Shown: positions 5,629-6,244 of the stretch, piece by piece
How positions within the stretch are numbered: position 1 is the stretch's first letter
How the letters are laid out: each line of letters opens with the position of its first letter
DNA from: an uncultured Collinsella sp.
GTDB taxonomy: Bacteria; Actinomycetota; Coriobacteriia; Coriobacteriales; Coriobacteriaceae
Assembly: GCA_900554455.1 (NCBI GenBank)
Contig: USHT01000071.1
Span: 1-6,244 of the forward strand
Direction: 5' to 3'
DNA: 6,244 nt
The notes under the pieces: model-generated
Databases searched by the model: none
Seen by the model: only the letters and a program-made list of their open reading frames with translations
What the model was told of the DNA's origin: nothing
Position numbers and translations under genes: made by a program

Positions 5629-6244
5629 ATGTCCGATTCCGTTGACACGACGGTCGATGCGACCTCGTCGCGCGAGCGCATCAAGCGTGCCCTTTCCCAC
5701 GGCAAGAAGGGCCGCATCAACAAAGACCTGTCCAATAAGATCATGCTTGGCGTGTTCCGTGCCGCAGCATACATCACCACGCTGGTGCTGGTCGCTATCA
5801 TCGCCTACGTGGTCATTAACGGTCTGCCGCATATCTCGTTCGACTTTATCTTCGGTTGGCCCCAGGGCGTCAACGCCGAGGGCGGCATTTGGCCCACGAT
5901 CGTCTCGACCGTCTACGTGACGGCGCTCGCCATGCTTATCTGCACGCCGATCGCTGTGCTGGCAGCCGTCTATCTGGCCGAGTACGCCAAGCAGGGCAAG
6001 GTCGTCGAGCTCATACGCTACGCTGCTGACGCTTTGGCGTCGGTGCCCTCTATTGTTATGGGCCTCTTTGGCTACGCCTTGTTTGTTGAGGCCATGGGCC
6101 TGGGCCTTTCGATGGTCTCTGCCGCTCTGGCGCTGGCGCTTCTGATGCTGCCTATCGTCATGCGCACCACCGAAGAGGCCATTCGCGCCGTTCCGCGCTA
6201 TATCCGTTGGGGCGCGTACGGCTTGGGCGCCACCAAGTGGCAGG
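5629..6244 (+). CDS. pstA: Phosphate ABC transporter permease PstA, N-terminal part (3' end outside window)
   Basis: PstA pairs with PstC to form the phosphate channel. The ATG at 5629 follows AGGGGG (5617-5622) by 6 nt, and the frame stays open to the window end, giving 205 residues of a protein that is usually about 280-300. A polar N-terminus of about 45 residues precedes a membrane helix (46-64). A periplasmic FIFGWPQGVNAEGGIWPTI stretch (73-91) matches the usual PstA pattern. Further helices lie at about 92-118, 132-156 and 158-177. ALASVPSIVMGLFGYALF (135-152) is the Pst permease signature. The window stops inside the EAA loop, TTEEAIRAVPR...GLGATKW, just where PstC also has GATKWQ. No frameshift is seen. 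pstB is expected downstream. Confidence 0.95.
   Translation, partial: MSDSVDTTVDATSSRERIKRALSHGKKGRINKDLSNKIMLGVFRAAAYITTLVLVAIIAYVVINGLPHISFDFIFGWPQGVNAEGGIWPTIVSTVYVTALAMLICTPIAVLAAVYLAEYAKQGKVVELIRYAADALASVPSIVMGLFGYALFVEAMGLGLSMVSAALALALLMLPIVMRTTEEAIRAVPRYIRWGAYGLGATKWQ

Overview
The window looks like a chromosomal segment of a moderately high-GC actinobacterium. The best guess is a gut Coriobacteriia such as Collinsella, inferred from the FtsZ sequence style (Glu in the GEGGGTGTG loop, a Leu-Pro-Asp-Phe-Leu-Lys tail), the long basic tail on FtsQ, the G/C-ending codons and the gene order. I could not run a search, so the genus is an inference. All recognisable genes lie on the + strand and are tightly packed. 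There are no RNA genes, mobile elements or CRISPR arrays.

Region 1 (1-2854) is the distal part of a division/cell-wall (dcw) cluster. It holds the 3' end of murB, ftsQ overlapping it by 44 nt, a 199-nt AT-richer gap with candidate promoter and palindromes, and then ftsZ. MurB makes UDP-MurNAc for peptidoglycan, FtsQ is the membrane scaffold of the divisome, and FtsZ is the GTP-driven ring protein. A strong intrinsic terminator just after ftsZ (2881-2909) closes this unit.

Region 2 (2855-3063) is a 209-nt intergenic control region. After the terminator it carries two identical CTTTACG heptamers spaced 11 bp apart, which is the layout of a Pho box. A weak -10 candidate and a leader with two partly overlapping hairpins follow, and then a perfect AGGAGG ribosome site.

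Region 3 (3064-6244) is a compact operon: pgeF (YfiH/laccase-domain peptidoglycan editing factor), pstS, pstC and pstA (cut by the window edge). pgeF and pstS overlap by 4 nt (ATGA), pstS and pstC are 1 nt apart, and pstC and pstA are 3 nt apart. PstS is the lipoprotein that captures phosphate, and PstC and PstA form the membrane channel. The ATPase pstB, and possibly phoU, would be expected just beyond the right edge.

The most interesting point is that pgeF, which in many Gram-positive bacteria follows ftsZ in the division cluster, is here cut off from ftsZ by a terminator and fused at its stop codon to a phosphate-uptake operon behind a Pho-box-like repeat. A second is the duplicated ELPxF motif in the FtsZ C-terminal tail. 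I did not find a wholly unknown system in the window.
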